Assembly (NCBI RefSeq): GCF_013376455.1
Contig: NZ_CP045504.1
Span: 4,113,001 to 4,177,000, forward strand
Source: Desulfolutivibrio sulfodismutans DSM 3696
GTDB lineage: Bacteria; Desulfobacterota; Desulfovibrionia; Desulfovibrionales; Desulfovibrionaceae
DNA length: 64,000 nucleotides
Direction: 5' to 3'
Made by a program: the position numbers and the translations under genes. Of the stretch, positions 25,736 to 34,132 are shown piece after piece; within the stretch, counting starts at the first letter, position 1, and each line of letters opens with the position of its first letter. Below the pieces are notes generated by a model, which was not told where the DNA came from, did not search any database, and saw nothing but the letters and a program-made list of their open reading frames with translations.

Positions 25736-26481
25736 GGCGGGAGGCGCAGACGGCCCCGGCCGGATTCACGCTTTTCGAGGTGCTCACCGCCCTGGCCATC
25801 CTGGCCGGGGCCTTCGTGGGCATTTTCGCCGTGTTCCGGGTGGCCTCGGACGTGGCCGTCAACACCAGGGAACAGGGCGCGGCCCGGGAGACGGCCCGGG
25901 TGGTCCGGGTGCTTCTGGCCAGGGATCTGGATTCGGTCTTCCACCCGGCCGTGGCCGACCGCGCCGGGCGCTCGGGATTCCGATTTCTCGTGCCCAGCCC
26001 CTCGGGCGGCGATTCCCGGACCAGCGACGGGGATCAGGTGGTCGTGGACATGATCACCCTGGCCCGGCTCGACTTCGACCGCGACGAGCCAACGGCGGGG
26101 CTGACCCGGGTGCGCTATCTGCTGCGGCCCTCGGATGACGGCGAAACGCGGTTTACGCTGGTCCGGGCCGAACTGGCGGACCCGCATCTTCTTCCTTCGA
26201 CCCTGTCTGATCCGCCCTGGCGCGAGGTGACTTTGGCCCGGAACGTGGCGGCATTTTCCCTGGCCCCCCTGGATGAACGTCGGGCCGAACGCGACAGCTG
26301 GGACAGCCGGACGCGCGAAAGCCAGGGCAACGAGGCCCTGCCCCGTATGCTTGTGGCCACCTACCGGCCGGTGCGCGAGGCCACGGACACCTCGCCCACG
26401 GATGGCGACGGCCCGGCCGGTTCCTTCACGACCCGGCTGGCCCTGCCCATTGGCGGCGTCTCCCCCCAGGGGGTGCAATGA
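25732..26481 (+). CDS. gspJ: Minor pseudopilin GspJ
   Basis: A 249-residue minor pseudopilin. The leader ends APAG|FTLFEVLTALAILAGAF, followed by a GspJ-type core (VVRVLLARDLDSVFHP, TRVRYLLRPSDDGETRFTLV). ATG 25732 overlaps the gspI stop codon; an in-frame extension further upstream is inside gspI and was rejected. It is longer than the usual ~200 residues by a loop in the second half. Confidence 0.9.
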   Translation: MRREAQTAPAGFTLFEVLTALAILAGAFVGIFAVFRVASDVAVNTREQGAARETARVVRVLLARDLDSVFHPAVADRAGRSGFRFLVPSPSGGDSRTSDGDQVVVDMITLARLDFDRDEPTAGLTRVRYLLRPSDDGETRFTLVRAELADPHLLPSTLSDPPWREVTLARNVAAFSLAPLDERRAERDSWDSRTRESQGNEALPRMLVATYRPVREATDTSPTDGDGPAGSFTTRLALPIGGVSPQGVQ

Positions 26482-27560
26482 ACCGGCCCGCTAGGCGCCC
26501 CGGGCAGGCCGGGGCGGCGCTTCTTCTGGTGCTCATCCTGGTGGCCGCCCTGTCCCTGGCCCTGGCCGGGGCCCTGCCCCTGGCCCGGCTGGAGATGGCC
26601 GGGGAGAGCACCGAGGCGGCGGCGGTCACGGCCCGGGCCCGGGTCGATTCCGGGCTGCTTCTGGCCGCGTCGCTTTTGTCCCGCGACGCGACGATCAACC
26701 AATTCGATCATCCGGGCGAGGCCTGGTCCGCCTTTTTCGCAAGCGACGCCGAAAGGGCCAGGATCATGGCCGAGGGGCAGGTCACGGACAGCGCGGTGGC
26801 CGGGCTTTTTGCCGATGGCGCGCTTTCGGGCACGGTGACGGACGAATCCGGGAAGATTCCGGTCAACGCCCTGATCATCGGCGGCTCGTCTCCCTATGTC
26901 CGGATTCTGCGCGATCTGTTGCTCGGCCCGACCTTCAAACTGACCGAGGTCGAGGCCAACCGGGTGGTGCTGGCCATCCTGGACTGGGTGGACGTCGACA
27001 GCCAGCCCGCAGACTCCGCAACCCTGGGCAGCGACTTCCGCTCAGGGTACAGCGGCGCCGAGGCCCCGTACTATACCGCCCTGGGCCGGGACCACCTGCC
27101 GCCCAACGCCACCATGCTGTCTTTGGGGGAACTGTTGCGGGTGCGCGGGGTGACCCCCGCGATCTACGACGGCACGGCCGGTCGTCCGGGGCTCAAGGAT
27201 CTGCTCACGGTCCACGGCAAGGGGACGACGGGCATCAACGTGAACACCGCTCCCGAGCCGGTGCTGGCGGCCCTGGCCTGGAAAAACGGCGAATCCGCGG
27301 CCCTGGCCTTCGCCCGGGACGTGGTCGAGTTCCGGGCGCAGCCCGGCAACTTCGCCGCCCTGCAGAATCCTGAATGGGTGCGCACCACCCTTTCGGCCCA
27401 TGCCAACCTGGTGTTGGCCGGAGTTTCGCTCACGTCCCGAGGGACGTATTATTGCGCCGATCTCACAGGCGTGTCGGGTTCCTCCAAGGCCCGGCTCCTG
27501 GCCTGGCTCAGGCGGGACGATGACGGCAAAATCGTGGTGGTCGCCCGCCGGGCGTGGTAG
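26478..27560 (+). CDS. gspK: Minor pseudopilin GspK, pseudopilus tip
   Basis: A 360-residue large minor pseudopilin. Its leader is short and the hydrophobic segment begins GQAGAALLLVLILVAALSLA, lacking the glutamate at +5, as is normal for GspK. The family hallmarks INVNTAPEPVLAAL and VVLAILDWVDVDSQP (helix-hairpin-like domain) are present. GspK sits at the pseudopilus tip with GspI and GspJ. It overlaps gspJ by four bases. Confidence 0.93.
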   Translation: MNRPARRPGQAGAALLLVLILVAALSLALAGALPLARLEMAGESTEAAAVTARARVDSGLLLAASLLSRDATINQFDHPGEAWSAFFASDAERARIMAEGQVTDSAVAGLFADGALSGTVTDESGKIPVNALIIGGSSPYVRILRDLLLGPTFKLTEVEANRVVLAILDWVDVDSQPADSATLGSDFRSGYSGAEAPYYTALGRDHLPPNATMLSLGELLRVRGVTPAIYDGTAGRPGLKDLLTVHGKGTTGINVNTAPEPVLAALAWKNGESAALAFARDVVEFRAQPGNFAALQNPEWVRTTLSAHANLVLAGVSLTSRGTYYCADLTGVSGSSKARLLAWLRRDDDGKIVVVARRAW

Positions 27561-27628
27561 ACGTTGCCCCGGGGGAACGCCCCCCGGCGGCGTCGGACGT
27601 GGCCTGACGGCAAGAAGGAAAGGCGGGA

Positions 27629-29242
27629 ATGCGCATAGCGGGAATCGACGTGTCGGGAAGCGAGATTCGGCTCGTGGTCCTGACGCGCACCCTTTTTCGA
27701 ACCCGGTTCGAGGGCATGGCCCGGGCCGTGGTTTCTCCCGAAGCCACCCCGGCCGCAAAGGGCCGCGCGGCGCGCGATCTGCTTTTGTCCCAAGGGTTTG
27801 GCGGCGCTGCGGCGATCCTTGGCATGGACTCGGAAGCGGCCATGGTGCGCCGGGTGGTTTTTCCCTTCAGTTCTCCGGGAAAAATTGCCAAGGTGCTGCG
27901 GCTGGAGCTTGAATCCGTCATGCCCGGCCCCCTCGCGGGGCAGGCATTGTCCTGCGTCAGGGCCGGAAGCGACGGCCCGCAGCCGTCCGGGATTTTCGGC
28001 CTGTCTGGCCGATCCGGACGGCACGCCTATCAGGCCGCCGCCATTCCCATGGGCGTGGTTGAGCGGCATCGGGAGGGATTTTCGGCCCTGGACCCGGAGG
28101 TGTTGGACCTGGATCTGACCGGTCTGTGTTGGGCGGCCCTGGCCACCCAACACGCCCTGGCCGCGCCGTCCCCGGCCGGACAGGGCCTTGCGGCGATCCT
28201 TGGCGGCCTCGTCGCCCGGCCGCCGGACGCGGCATCCCGGCACCCGGTTCTGGCCGTGGACGTGGAGCCCGGCCGGGCGCTTCTGGCCTTGTGCGCCACG
28301 GGGCAACCCCGGCGGGTGCGCCAGGCCTCCCTGGCCGGAATGGACCCGGGCGGCGAGGCGTGGTTTGCGGAGTTGTGTCGGCAGATCGTCTTGACCCTGG
28401 CGGCCGAGACGGGGTTTGGCCCGGCCGATATCCTGCTTTTCGGGACGCTGGCCGATGCCGGACTGGCCGAACGGCTGGCGGCGCGGCTGGAGGAGCGGCC
28501 TGGGTTTGGCCTGTGCCGCGAGGTGCGCTGCCCGGCGGACCTGGGAAGCCTTCTTTTTCCCGGCCAGGACAAGGCCCGGGAACTCACTGTGGACATGGCC
28601 GTGGCCTGCGGCCTGGCGCTTCGCGGCGTCGGGGCGGGGGGGCTCAATTTTCTGGACGACGACCCGTCCGGGAGCTCCCTGGTGCGCGAGGCCCTGGGGC
28701 TTTCGGGGCAACCCGGGCATCTTCGGCGGGCCGTGCTCCTCGGGGCCGGGCTGGGGATGGCGATACTGGCCTACGGGGCGGACGCCTCAGTCGACATCCA
28801 ACTCAAAAAGGCCTGGCTGGCCCGTCTGGAGGGGGAGTTGGCCACCCTCGTGGCCCAGGCCGCCCCGGGCACGCGCAAGGGCATGGAGCCCGGCCAGTAT
28901 GTCAGCGTGCTGCGGGACCGGCTCCGGGAGATGGAGGCGGCTTGGCCCGCCAGGCTGCGTTCCGGGGTGGGCGGCGGACTGACCCAGCTTTTGCGCACGG
29001 TCTCCCGGGCCATTCCCGAGGGATCGCCGGTGGTGGTGGGGGAATTCACCGTGGACGGGCGGCGGGTGCGCATGACGGCCACGGCCGACGCCTATGAGAC
29101 CGTGGAGTCGGTACGCGCCAAGCTTTTGGAATCGGGCGGTTTTTCCGCTGTCGAGATCAAGGGGGCGACCTCCAAGGCGGGGGGCGGCGGGGTGGAGTTT
29201 GAACTGGAGATGACCGCCAGCGGCGCAAAGGACGGCCTGTGA
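27629..29242 (+). CDS. gspL: Type II secretion protein GspL (actin-fold platform protein)
   Basis: A 537-residue protein with an N-terminal PilM/actin-like cytoplasmic domain (MRIAGIDVSGSEIRLVVL). It has one membrane helix near residue 375-390 (AVLLGAGLGMAILAYGA) and a periplasmic ferredoxin-like C-terminus. The order and overlap with gspM fit GspL, which couples the secretion ATPase GspE to the pseudopilus. Sequence similarity to classical GspL is modest, so the name rests partly on position. Confidence 0.85.
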   Translation: MRIAGIDVSGSEIRLVVLTRTLFRTRFEGMARAVVSPEATPAAKGRAARDLLLSQGFGGAAAILGMDSEAAMVRRVVFPFSSPGKIAKVLRLELESVMPGPLAGQALSCVRAGSDGPQPSGIFGLSGRSGRHAYQAAAIPMGVVERHREGFSALDPEVLDLDLTGLCWAALATQHALAAPSPAGQGLAAILGGLVARPPDAASRHPVLAVDVEPGRALLALCATGQPRRVRQASLAGMDPGGEAWFAELCRQIVLTLAAETGFGPADILLFGTLADAGLAERLAARLEERPGFGLCREVRCPADLGSLLFPGQDKARELTVDMAVACGLALRGVGAGGLNFLDDDPSGSSLVREALGLSGQPGHLRRAVLLGAGLGMAILAYGADASVDIQLKKAWLARLEGELATLVAQAAPGTRKGMEPGQYVSVLRDRLREMEAAWPARLRSGVGGGLTQLLRTVSRAIPEGSPVVVGEFTVDGRRVRMTATADAYETVESVRAKLLESGGFSAVEIKGATSKAGGGGVEFELEMTASGAKDGL

Positions 29243-29814
29243 GCGAATCCGTGCGCCGAATGGCCCTTTTTGCCGTGGCCGGCCTTCTGGCCCTTTTGGC
29301 CCTGGACAGTTGGGTGCTGTCCCCTGTGGCCGAGACCCGGCACAAACTCGCCACGCGCATCGAGCGGGCCGAAAAGGCCCTGGCCGAGGCCGGGGCCCTG
29401 GAAAAGCGCCGCCAGGAGGTGGCCGCCCGGTTAAGCGAGGTCGCCGGGGCCAGCGGGGACGTGAACCTGTTCGCCCTGCTCCAGACCATGGCCAGGGAGG
29501 CCGGGGTGTCCGGGCAAATCGAATACATGCGGCCGTCCAGCCGGGAGGCGGGGTCGGGGATGCGCGAGGAGATCGTGGACATGCGGCTGCGGCGCGTGGC
29601 CCTGGGGGACATGGCCGCTTTTCTGGGCCGCATCGAGGCGGCCCCGGAGGCCCTGTCCGTGCGCAAGCTGTCGTTTCGGGCCGATCCCGCCGAGGGCCTT
29701 AATGCCGATGTGTCCATTTCCGTGCCCGTGGGCCGGGAACAGGCCGCAACCGACAAGCCGTCGTCCCCTGGTCCGGGGCCGAACCGGGACACGCCCCGGG
29801 AGGCCGCCCCATGA
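29239..29814 (+). CDS. gspM: Type II secretion protein GspM
   Basis: A 191-residue bitopic protein: a membrane helix at about 8-25 (LFAVAGLLALLALDSWVL), a coiled-coil stretch (about 35-70), then a small alpha/beta domain. This is the GspM/PilO layout, which pairs with GspL. It begins at GTG 29239 overlapping the gspL stop, and ends in a four-base overlap with gspN. A proline-rich tail of 30 residues is probably disordered. Confidence 0.82.
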   Translation: MSESVRRMALFAVAGLLALLALDSWVLSPVAETRHKLATRIERAEKALAEAGALEKRRQEVAARLSEVAGASGDVNLFALLQTMAREAGVSGQIEYMRPSSREAGSGMREEIVDMRLRRVALGDMAAFLGRIEAAPEALSVRKLSFRADPAEGLNADVSISVPVGREQAATDKPSSPGPGPNRDTPREAAP

Positions 29815-30863
29815 GCGTGTCCGCCTTGGTGGCGCGGGTGCGGCGTCTGGCCGGGAGAAGCGCCCCGGAAGGCGACTCCGTGGACCGCGCCGCGTCCATC
29901 CCGACCCCTGCGCCGACCCCTGCGCCGCCCTCCGGCCAGCCTGGCGCGCCGCGTCCGTCCCTGGCCGTCCGGGTGGCGTTCGCCGCCATCCTGGCGGTTT
30001 TCACCCTGTCCCTGTCCCTTTTTATGCTGGCCGCCAGGTTTCCGGACGAGCGGCTGCGCCTGTGGGCGGAACGCACCCTGTCGCCGGGACACGGCCTGAA
30101 CCTCTCCGTGCGCGAGGCCCGGGCCACGCTGTTTCCTCCGGGGGCCGTTTTGAGCGGGCTGCGGCTTCGCCTGGAGGGCGCAGCGGACCCCCTGGCGGAC
30201 ATGCCCGAGGCGCGCCTGGGGCTGTCCCTTTGGGCGGTCTGCCTGGGCCGCCTGGAGGTGTCGGCCGAGGGCCGGACGCTGGGCGGCGAGCTGACCGTCG
30301 AAGCGGCCTCGGACGACATCTTCGGGGGCGGCTGGCGCGAGGTGGTCATAACGGCCAGCGGCCTTGATTTTGGCCGGTCGCCGGGGTTGCCCTGGCTCGT
30401 GAACCGTCATGCAGGCGGGCGGCTTTCGGGGGAGTTGCGCCTTGTGCCGGGAAAAACCGTGTCCGGGAAGGCCGGGGTCTTGCTGGAGGACGCCTTCCTT
30501 GAGGTCGAGGGGGAGATGCTGCGGGCCGTGCGCGTCGAACTGGGGCGGATGGCCATACGGGCCGAATACAAAGACGGCGGGCTGGATGTTTCGGAATGCT
30601 CCGTGGCCTCGGACATGCTGCGGGGCGGCCTGACGGGGCGGATCGATTCGCCCGGGCCGGGCGGGGACATTCGGGCCAGCCGACTGGCGCTTGCGGGAAC
30701 CCTGACCGACGAGGTCCAGGCCGAGGTCACTTCCCCCCGGCCTGCCGGGCTGCGGCTAACGGGGACCGTTTCCGCGCCGGTTCTGACCTGGGAGGCCGGG
30801 GCGGATTCGGGCAAGGCAGGGCAGAGCCCTCCCACGCCGCCTGCCCCGCCCGGCAAGCCGTAA
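29811..30863 (+). CDS. gspN: Type II secretion protein GspN
   Basis: A 350-residue protein with a proline-rich cytoplasmic start, one membrane helix at about 53-73 (VAFAAILAVFTLSLSLFML), and a large periplasmic beta-rich region. The position after gspM and the AsmA-like repetitive beta pattern (LFPPGAVLSGLRLRL, GLTGRIDSPGPGGDI) match the GspN family found in delta-proteobacterial systems. Its exact role in secretion is not settled. It ends the operon, 3 bp before the stop of the convergent TPR lipoprotein gene. Confidence 0.8.
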   Translation: MSVSALVARVRRLAGRSAPEGDSVDRAASIPTPAPTPAPPSGQPGAPRPSLAVRVAFAAILAVFTLSLSLFMLAARFPDERLRLWAERTLSPGHGLNLSVREARATLFPPGAVLSGLRLRLEGAADPLADMPEARLGLSLWAVCLGRLEVSAEGRTLGGELTVEAASDDIFGGGWREVVITASGLDFGRSPGLPWLVNRHAGGRLSGELRLVPGKTVSGKAGVLLEDAFLEVEGEMLRAVRVELGRMAIRAEYKDGGLDVSECSVASDMLRGGLTGRIDSPGPGGDIRASRLALAGTLTDEVQAEVTSPRPAGLRLTGTVSAPVLTWEAGADSGKAGQSPPTPPAPPGKP

Positions 30864-30866
30864 CCG

Positions 30867-31838
30867 TCAGGGACAGGTTCCCTGGCGGCGGCATTCCTCG
30901 ATGGATTGGCATGAGCCCAGTTCGCAGGCCCGGACCAGATCGTCGCATCCGGCCGCGTCTTCCAGGCGCAGGCGCATAAGCCCCAGGTTCTTCCATCCCT
31001 TGACGAATTTCGGATCGACGGCCACCGCCCGGCGGTAGTCGTCCACGGCCTCCTTGTTGCGTCCCAGGCGGCCCAGGGCGATGGCCCTGTTGAAATAGAT
31101 CTCCTTGTCTTCGGCCACGGCCAGGGCCCGGGAAAAATCCGCCACGGCCTCGGCGTCCTCGCCCCGCATGAGCCGGATGTAGCCCCGGTTGTTCAGGGAA
31201 TTGGCGTCGTTTGGACGCATGGTCACCAGATAATCGTAGATGGGCAGGGCCTTTTCGTATTCCAAGCGGGCCTGGAGCACGGCGGCCTTGTTGAACAGCG
31301 GTTCGAAGGGGGCGTCGCCCATGAGGGAGGCGGCCCGGTCGAAATGCGTCAGGGCGTTGTCGGTTTCGTCCAGGGAAAAATAGACCAGCCCCAGATTGTT
31401 TTCGGCCTGGGCGAAATCGGGCTTGAGCGCCAGGGTGATCTCGAAGTCGGCCGCGGCCTCGCGGTATTTTTCCAGCCGGGCCTTGGCCAGTCCCCGGTTG
31501 TAATACCCGGCCGTATGGGTCTTGTCCTGGGACAAGAGAACGTTGAGGGTCTTGATGGAGTCCGCGTAGCGGCCCAGCTTGTACAGAACCACGGCCCGGC
31601 CCAGAAGGGCCTTGGCGGATTTCGGGTCTTTGGCCAGGGCCCGGTCGTAGAGGGGCAGTGCCTCCGGATAGCGTTTTTCGGCATAGAGCTGCCCGGCGAT
31701 GGCCATGTCGTTTGCAGCTCCCGGGTCCGTCTTGGACGCGCCGTGGGCGCCGCACCCAGATAAAAGGGCCGCGACGATCCATACCGTCGCCGCAAAAACG
31801 GCGAAGGCGGGCAGGGCGCGGGGACGGGCAATGGGCAT
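30867..31838 (-). CDS. TPR-repeat lipoprotein
   Basis: A 323-residue lipoprotein with signal peptide and lipobox ALLSGC (cysteine near residue 30). It is followed by about seven TPRs (HTAGYYNRGLAKARLEKYRE, QAENNLGLVYFSLDETDNAL and others). The last 30 residues are cysteine-rich (CDDLVRACELGSCQSIEECR), resembling the ends of Sel1/Cys-rich repeat proteins. Start 31838 has GGGAG six bases upstream. It is convergent with the gsp operon, so it is not cotranscribed. PilF/GspS-like helper function is possible but unproven. Confidence 0.8.
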   Translation of the reverse strand: MPIARPRALPAFAVFAATVWIVAALLSGCGAHGASKTDPGAANDMAIAGQLYAEKRYPEALPLYDRALAKDPKSAKALLGRAVVLYKLGRYADSIKTLNVLLSQDKTHTAGYYNRGLAKARLEKYREAAADFEITLALKPDFAQAENNLGLVYFSLDETDNALTHFDRAASLMGDAPFEPLFNKAAVLQARLEYEKALPIYDYLVTMRPNDANSLNNRGYIRLMRGEDAEAVADFSRALAVAEDKEIYFNRAIALGRLGRNKEAVDDYRRAVAVDPKFVKGWKNLGLMRLRLEDAAGCDDLVRACELGSCQSIEECRRQGTCP

Positions 31839-31987
31839 GAGGGCTCCCGGTAAAAGTCGGTTCATGCGGCCTGTGATCCGATGAATTGGGAAATCTAAAG
31901 CATTGCGGCCCGGCGGGCAACCATGGCGGTCGGCCCGGGGGCGGTCGGCCCGGGGGCGGCGGCCCATCGGCCCCGGCGACGAGAGGG

Positions 31988-32602
31988 TCAGGGCGGCGGG
32001 GGCGTTGCCCGGCCGAGCCGGAAGATGCCGTAGGTGGCCAGAAGGTTGGGAAAAAGGGTGGCCACCCGGCCGGTTTCCTGGTGGTGCGGGGTGCGTATGG
32101 CCGTCTCGTGCAGGATGGCGAACCCCGAGGCCTTGCAAAAGCGCCGGAAGTCCTTGAGGGCGATGACCCGGATGTTGGGGGTGTCGTACCACTGGTAGGG
32201 AAGCTCCCGGGAGACCGGGGCTTTGCCCTTGAAAAAAAGCTGGGCGCGCACGCCATAGTGGGCGAAGTTGGGGAAGCTGACGATGCCGCGTTTTCCCACC
32301 CGCAGCATCTCCCGGATGAGCCGGGCCGGATCGTAGACCTGTTGCAGGGTCTGGCTCAGGATCACGTCGTCGAAGGCCTGGTCCGGATAATCGCGCACCT
32401 CTTCGTTGATGTCGCCATGCACCATGGACAGCCCGCGGGTGAGTCCCTCGGCCACCTTGGCCTCGTCGATCTCGATGCCCGAGCCGCGGATGCCCTTTTC
32501 CCGGATGAGGTGGGAGAGCAGATCCCCCGCGCCGCAGCCCAGGTCCAGCACCTTGGCGCCAGGCTCGATCCAGGAGGCGATGATTTGCAGGTCGTAGCGC
32601 AT
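31988..32602 (-). CDS. metW: Methionine biosynthesis protein MetW
   Basis: A 204-residue Rossmann-type methyltransferase-like protein. The SAM motif VLDLGCGAGDLL is at about residues 18-29, and ILSQTLQQVYDPARLIREML and PYQWYDTPNIRVI are MetW hallmarks. MetW works with MetX in homoserine acetylation or its control in many proteobacteria; the exact mechanism is debated. It begins 4 bp after the metX stop codon, so the two are one transcript. Confidence 0.95.
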   Translation of the reverse strand: MRYDLQIIASWIEPGAKVLDLGCGAGDLLSHLIREKGIRGSGIEIDEAKVAEGLTRGLSMVHGDINEEVRDYPDQAFDDVILSQTLQQVYDPARLIREMLRVGKRGIVSFPNFAHYGVRAQLFFKGKAPVSRELPYQWYDTPNIRVIALKDFRRFCKASGFAILHETAIRTPHHQETGRVATLFPNLLATYGIFRLGRATPPPP

Positions 32603-32606
32603 CCGG

Positions 32607-33887
32607 TCAGCCCCCTGCCTTCGCTTCGCCCGTATCGGGCGTATCGGGCGTCTCGGCTCGGGCGGTCTGCCGCATGCGGTCCAGAAAACGCTCGATGATG
32701 GCCGAAAGGCGCGGATTGCGCAGCAAGAAGGCGTCGTGGCCCCAGTCGGCTTTTATCTCCACGAAGCTCACGTCCAGGCCGTTTTTCTTCATGGCCTGGA
32801 CCATGGCCTTGGACTGGTAGGTCGGATAGAGCCAGTCCGAGGTAAAAGACACCACCAGATAGGCGCACCTCGCCTTGGCGAAGGCCGAGACGGCCGAGCC
32901 GCCGCCGTGGGCGTTTTCCAGGTTGAAATAGTCGGCGGCCTTGGTCACGTACAGGAAGGAATTGGCGTCGAAGCGGTCCACGAATTTTTTGCCCTGGTGG
33001 CGCAGATAGCTTTCCACCTGGAAATCCGCCTCGAAGTTGAACGAGATGTCGCAGCGGTCCTGCAGCCTGCGGTCGAACTTGGCCCGCATGGCCTCGTCGG
33101 AGAGATAGGTGATGTGTCCGATCATGCGGGCCACGGCCAGCCCCGTGTCCGGCTTTTCCGGGTGGGCGTAATAGTCGCCGCCGCGCCAGTTCGGATCGGC
33201 CATGATGGCTTGGCGGGCCACCTCGTTGAAGGCGATGGCCAGGGCCGAATGCTTGGTGGTGGAGGCCAACGACACGGCCCCGCGCACCATGTCCGGATAG
33301 CGCACGGACCATTCCAGAACCTGCATGCCGCCCATGGAGCCGCCCACCACGGCCAGAAGCCTGGTGATGCCCAGATGGTCCACCAGGGCCTTTTGGGCCG
33401 CGACCATATCGCCGATGGTCACCACGGGAAATTCCAGGCCGTAGGGCGCGCCCGTGGCCGGATTGATCGAGCCTGGTCCTGTGGAGCCCATGCAGCCGCC
33501 GAGCACGTTGGCGCAGATGACGAACACGGCGCCAGTGTCGATGCCCTTGCCCGGGCCGATCATGCTGTCCCACCAGCCGGGCTTGGGGTCGGAGGCGTCG
33601 TAGTATCCGGCGGCGTGGGAGTCGCCGGTTAAGGCGTGCAGCACCAGCACGGCGTTGTCTTTTCGCGGGGAAAGCGCGCCGTAGGTCTCGTAGGCCAGGG
33701 TCACCGGGCCGATGGACAGGCCGGATTCCACGGTCAGGGGATGGGGCGGGGCGGCGAAGGTGAAGAACTTTTTCTCCACCAGCCCCACGGAGCCTCCCGG
33801 GGCAGTCTGATCGACGTATTCGCTCACGGTGCGCGCCACTCCTTGACCGGCATGGGATTTCATAACGCCGAAGCAGGGACTTGTCAT
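32607..33887 (-). CDS. metX: Homoserine O-acetyltransferase MetX
   Basis: A 426-residue alpha/beta-hydrolase-fold enzyme transferring acetyl from acetyl-CoA to homoserine, the first committed step of methionine synthesis. The catalytic triad is visible: serine in VVGGSMGGMQ, aspartate in SFTSDWLYP and histidine in DWGHDAFLL. The acyl-site motif GGCMGSTGPGS is also present. It is somewhat longer than typical at the N-terminus; ATG 33863 is an alternative start, and neither has a strong ribosome site. metW follows immediately. Confidence 0.95.
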   Translation of the reverse strand: MTSPCFGVMKSHAGQGVARTVSEYVDQTAPGGSVGLVEKKFFTFAAPPHPLTVESGLSIGPVTLAYETYGALSPRKDNAVLVLHALTGDSHAAGYYDASDPKPGWWDSMIGPGKGIDTGAVFVICANVLGGCMGSTGPGSINPATGAPYGLEFPVVTIGDMVAAQKALVDHLGITRLLAVVGGSMGGMQVLEWSVRYPDMVRGAVSLASTTKHSALAIAFNEVARQAIMADPNWRGGDYYAHPEKPDTGLAVARMIGHITYLSDEAMRAKFDRRLQDRCDISFNFEADFQVESYLRHQGKKFVDRFDANSFLYVTKAADYFNLENAHGGGSAVSAFAKARCAYLVVSFTSDWLYPTYQSKAMVQAMKKNGLDVSFVEIKADWGHDAFLLRNPRLSAIIERFLDRMRQTARAETPDTPDTGEAKAGG

Positions 33888-34132
33888 CCGGGGTCCGGGG
33901 ATGCCCCGGGGTATGTATCGGGGGATGTCCGTGAGGATGTCCGTGAGGATGTGGGGGAGATGGCCCCGCGTGTAGGGGGGGGCCGGGTGCGGGGTAGGCC
34001 TGAACAGAGGGCGGCGCGGGCCCGCGTTCCCGCCGCGCCGGGCAGAAACAGGGGCTTTGCCCTTTGGGGCGCATGGGATATAGGGGCCTTGCCCCGTGCG
34101 GAACCATCCGCTGCGGGGCCACGGAGGATAGT

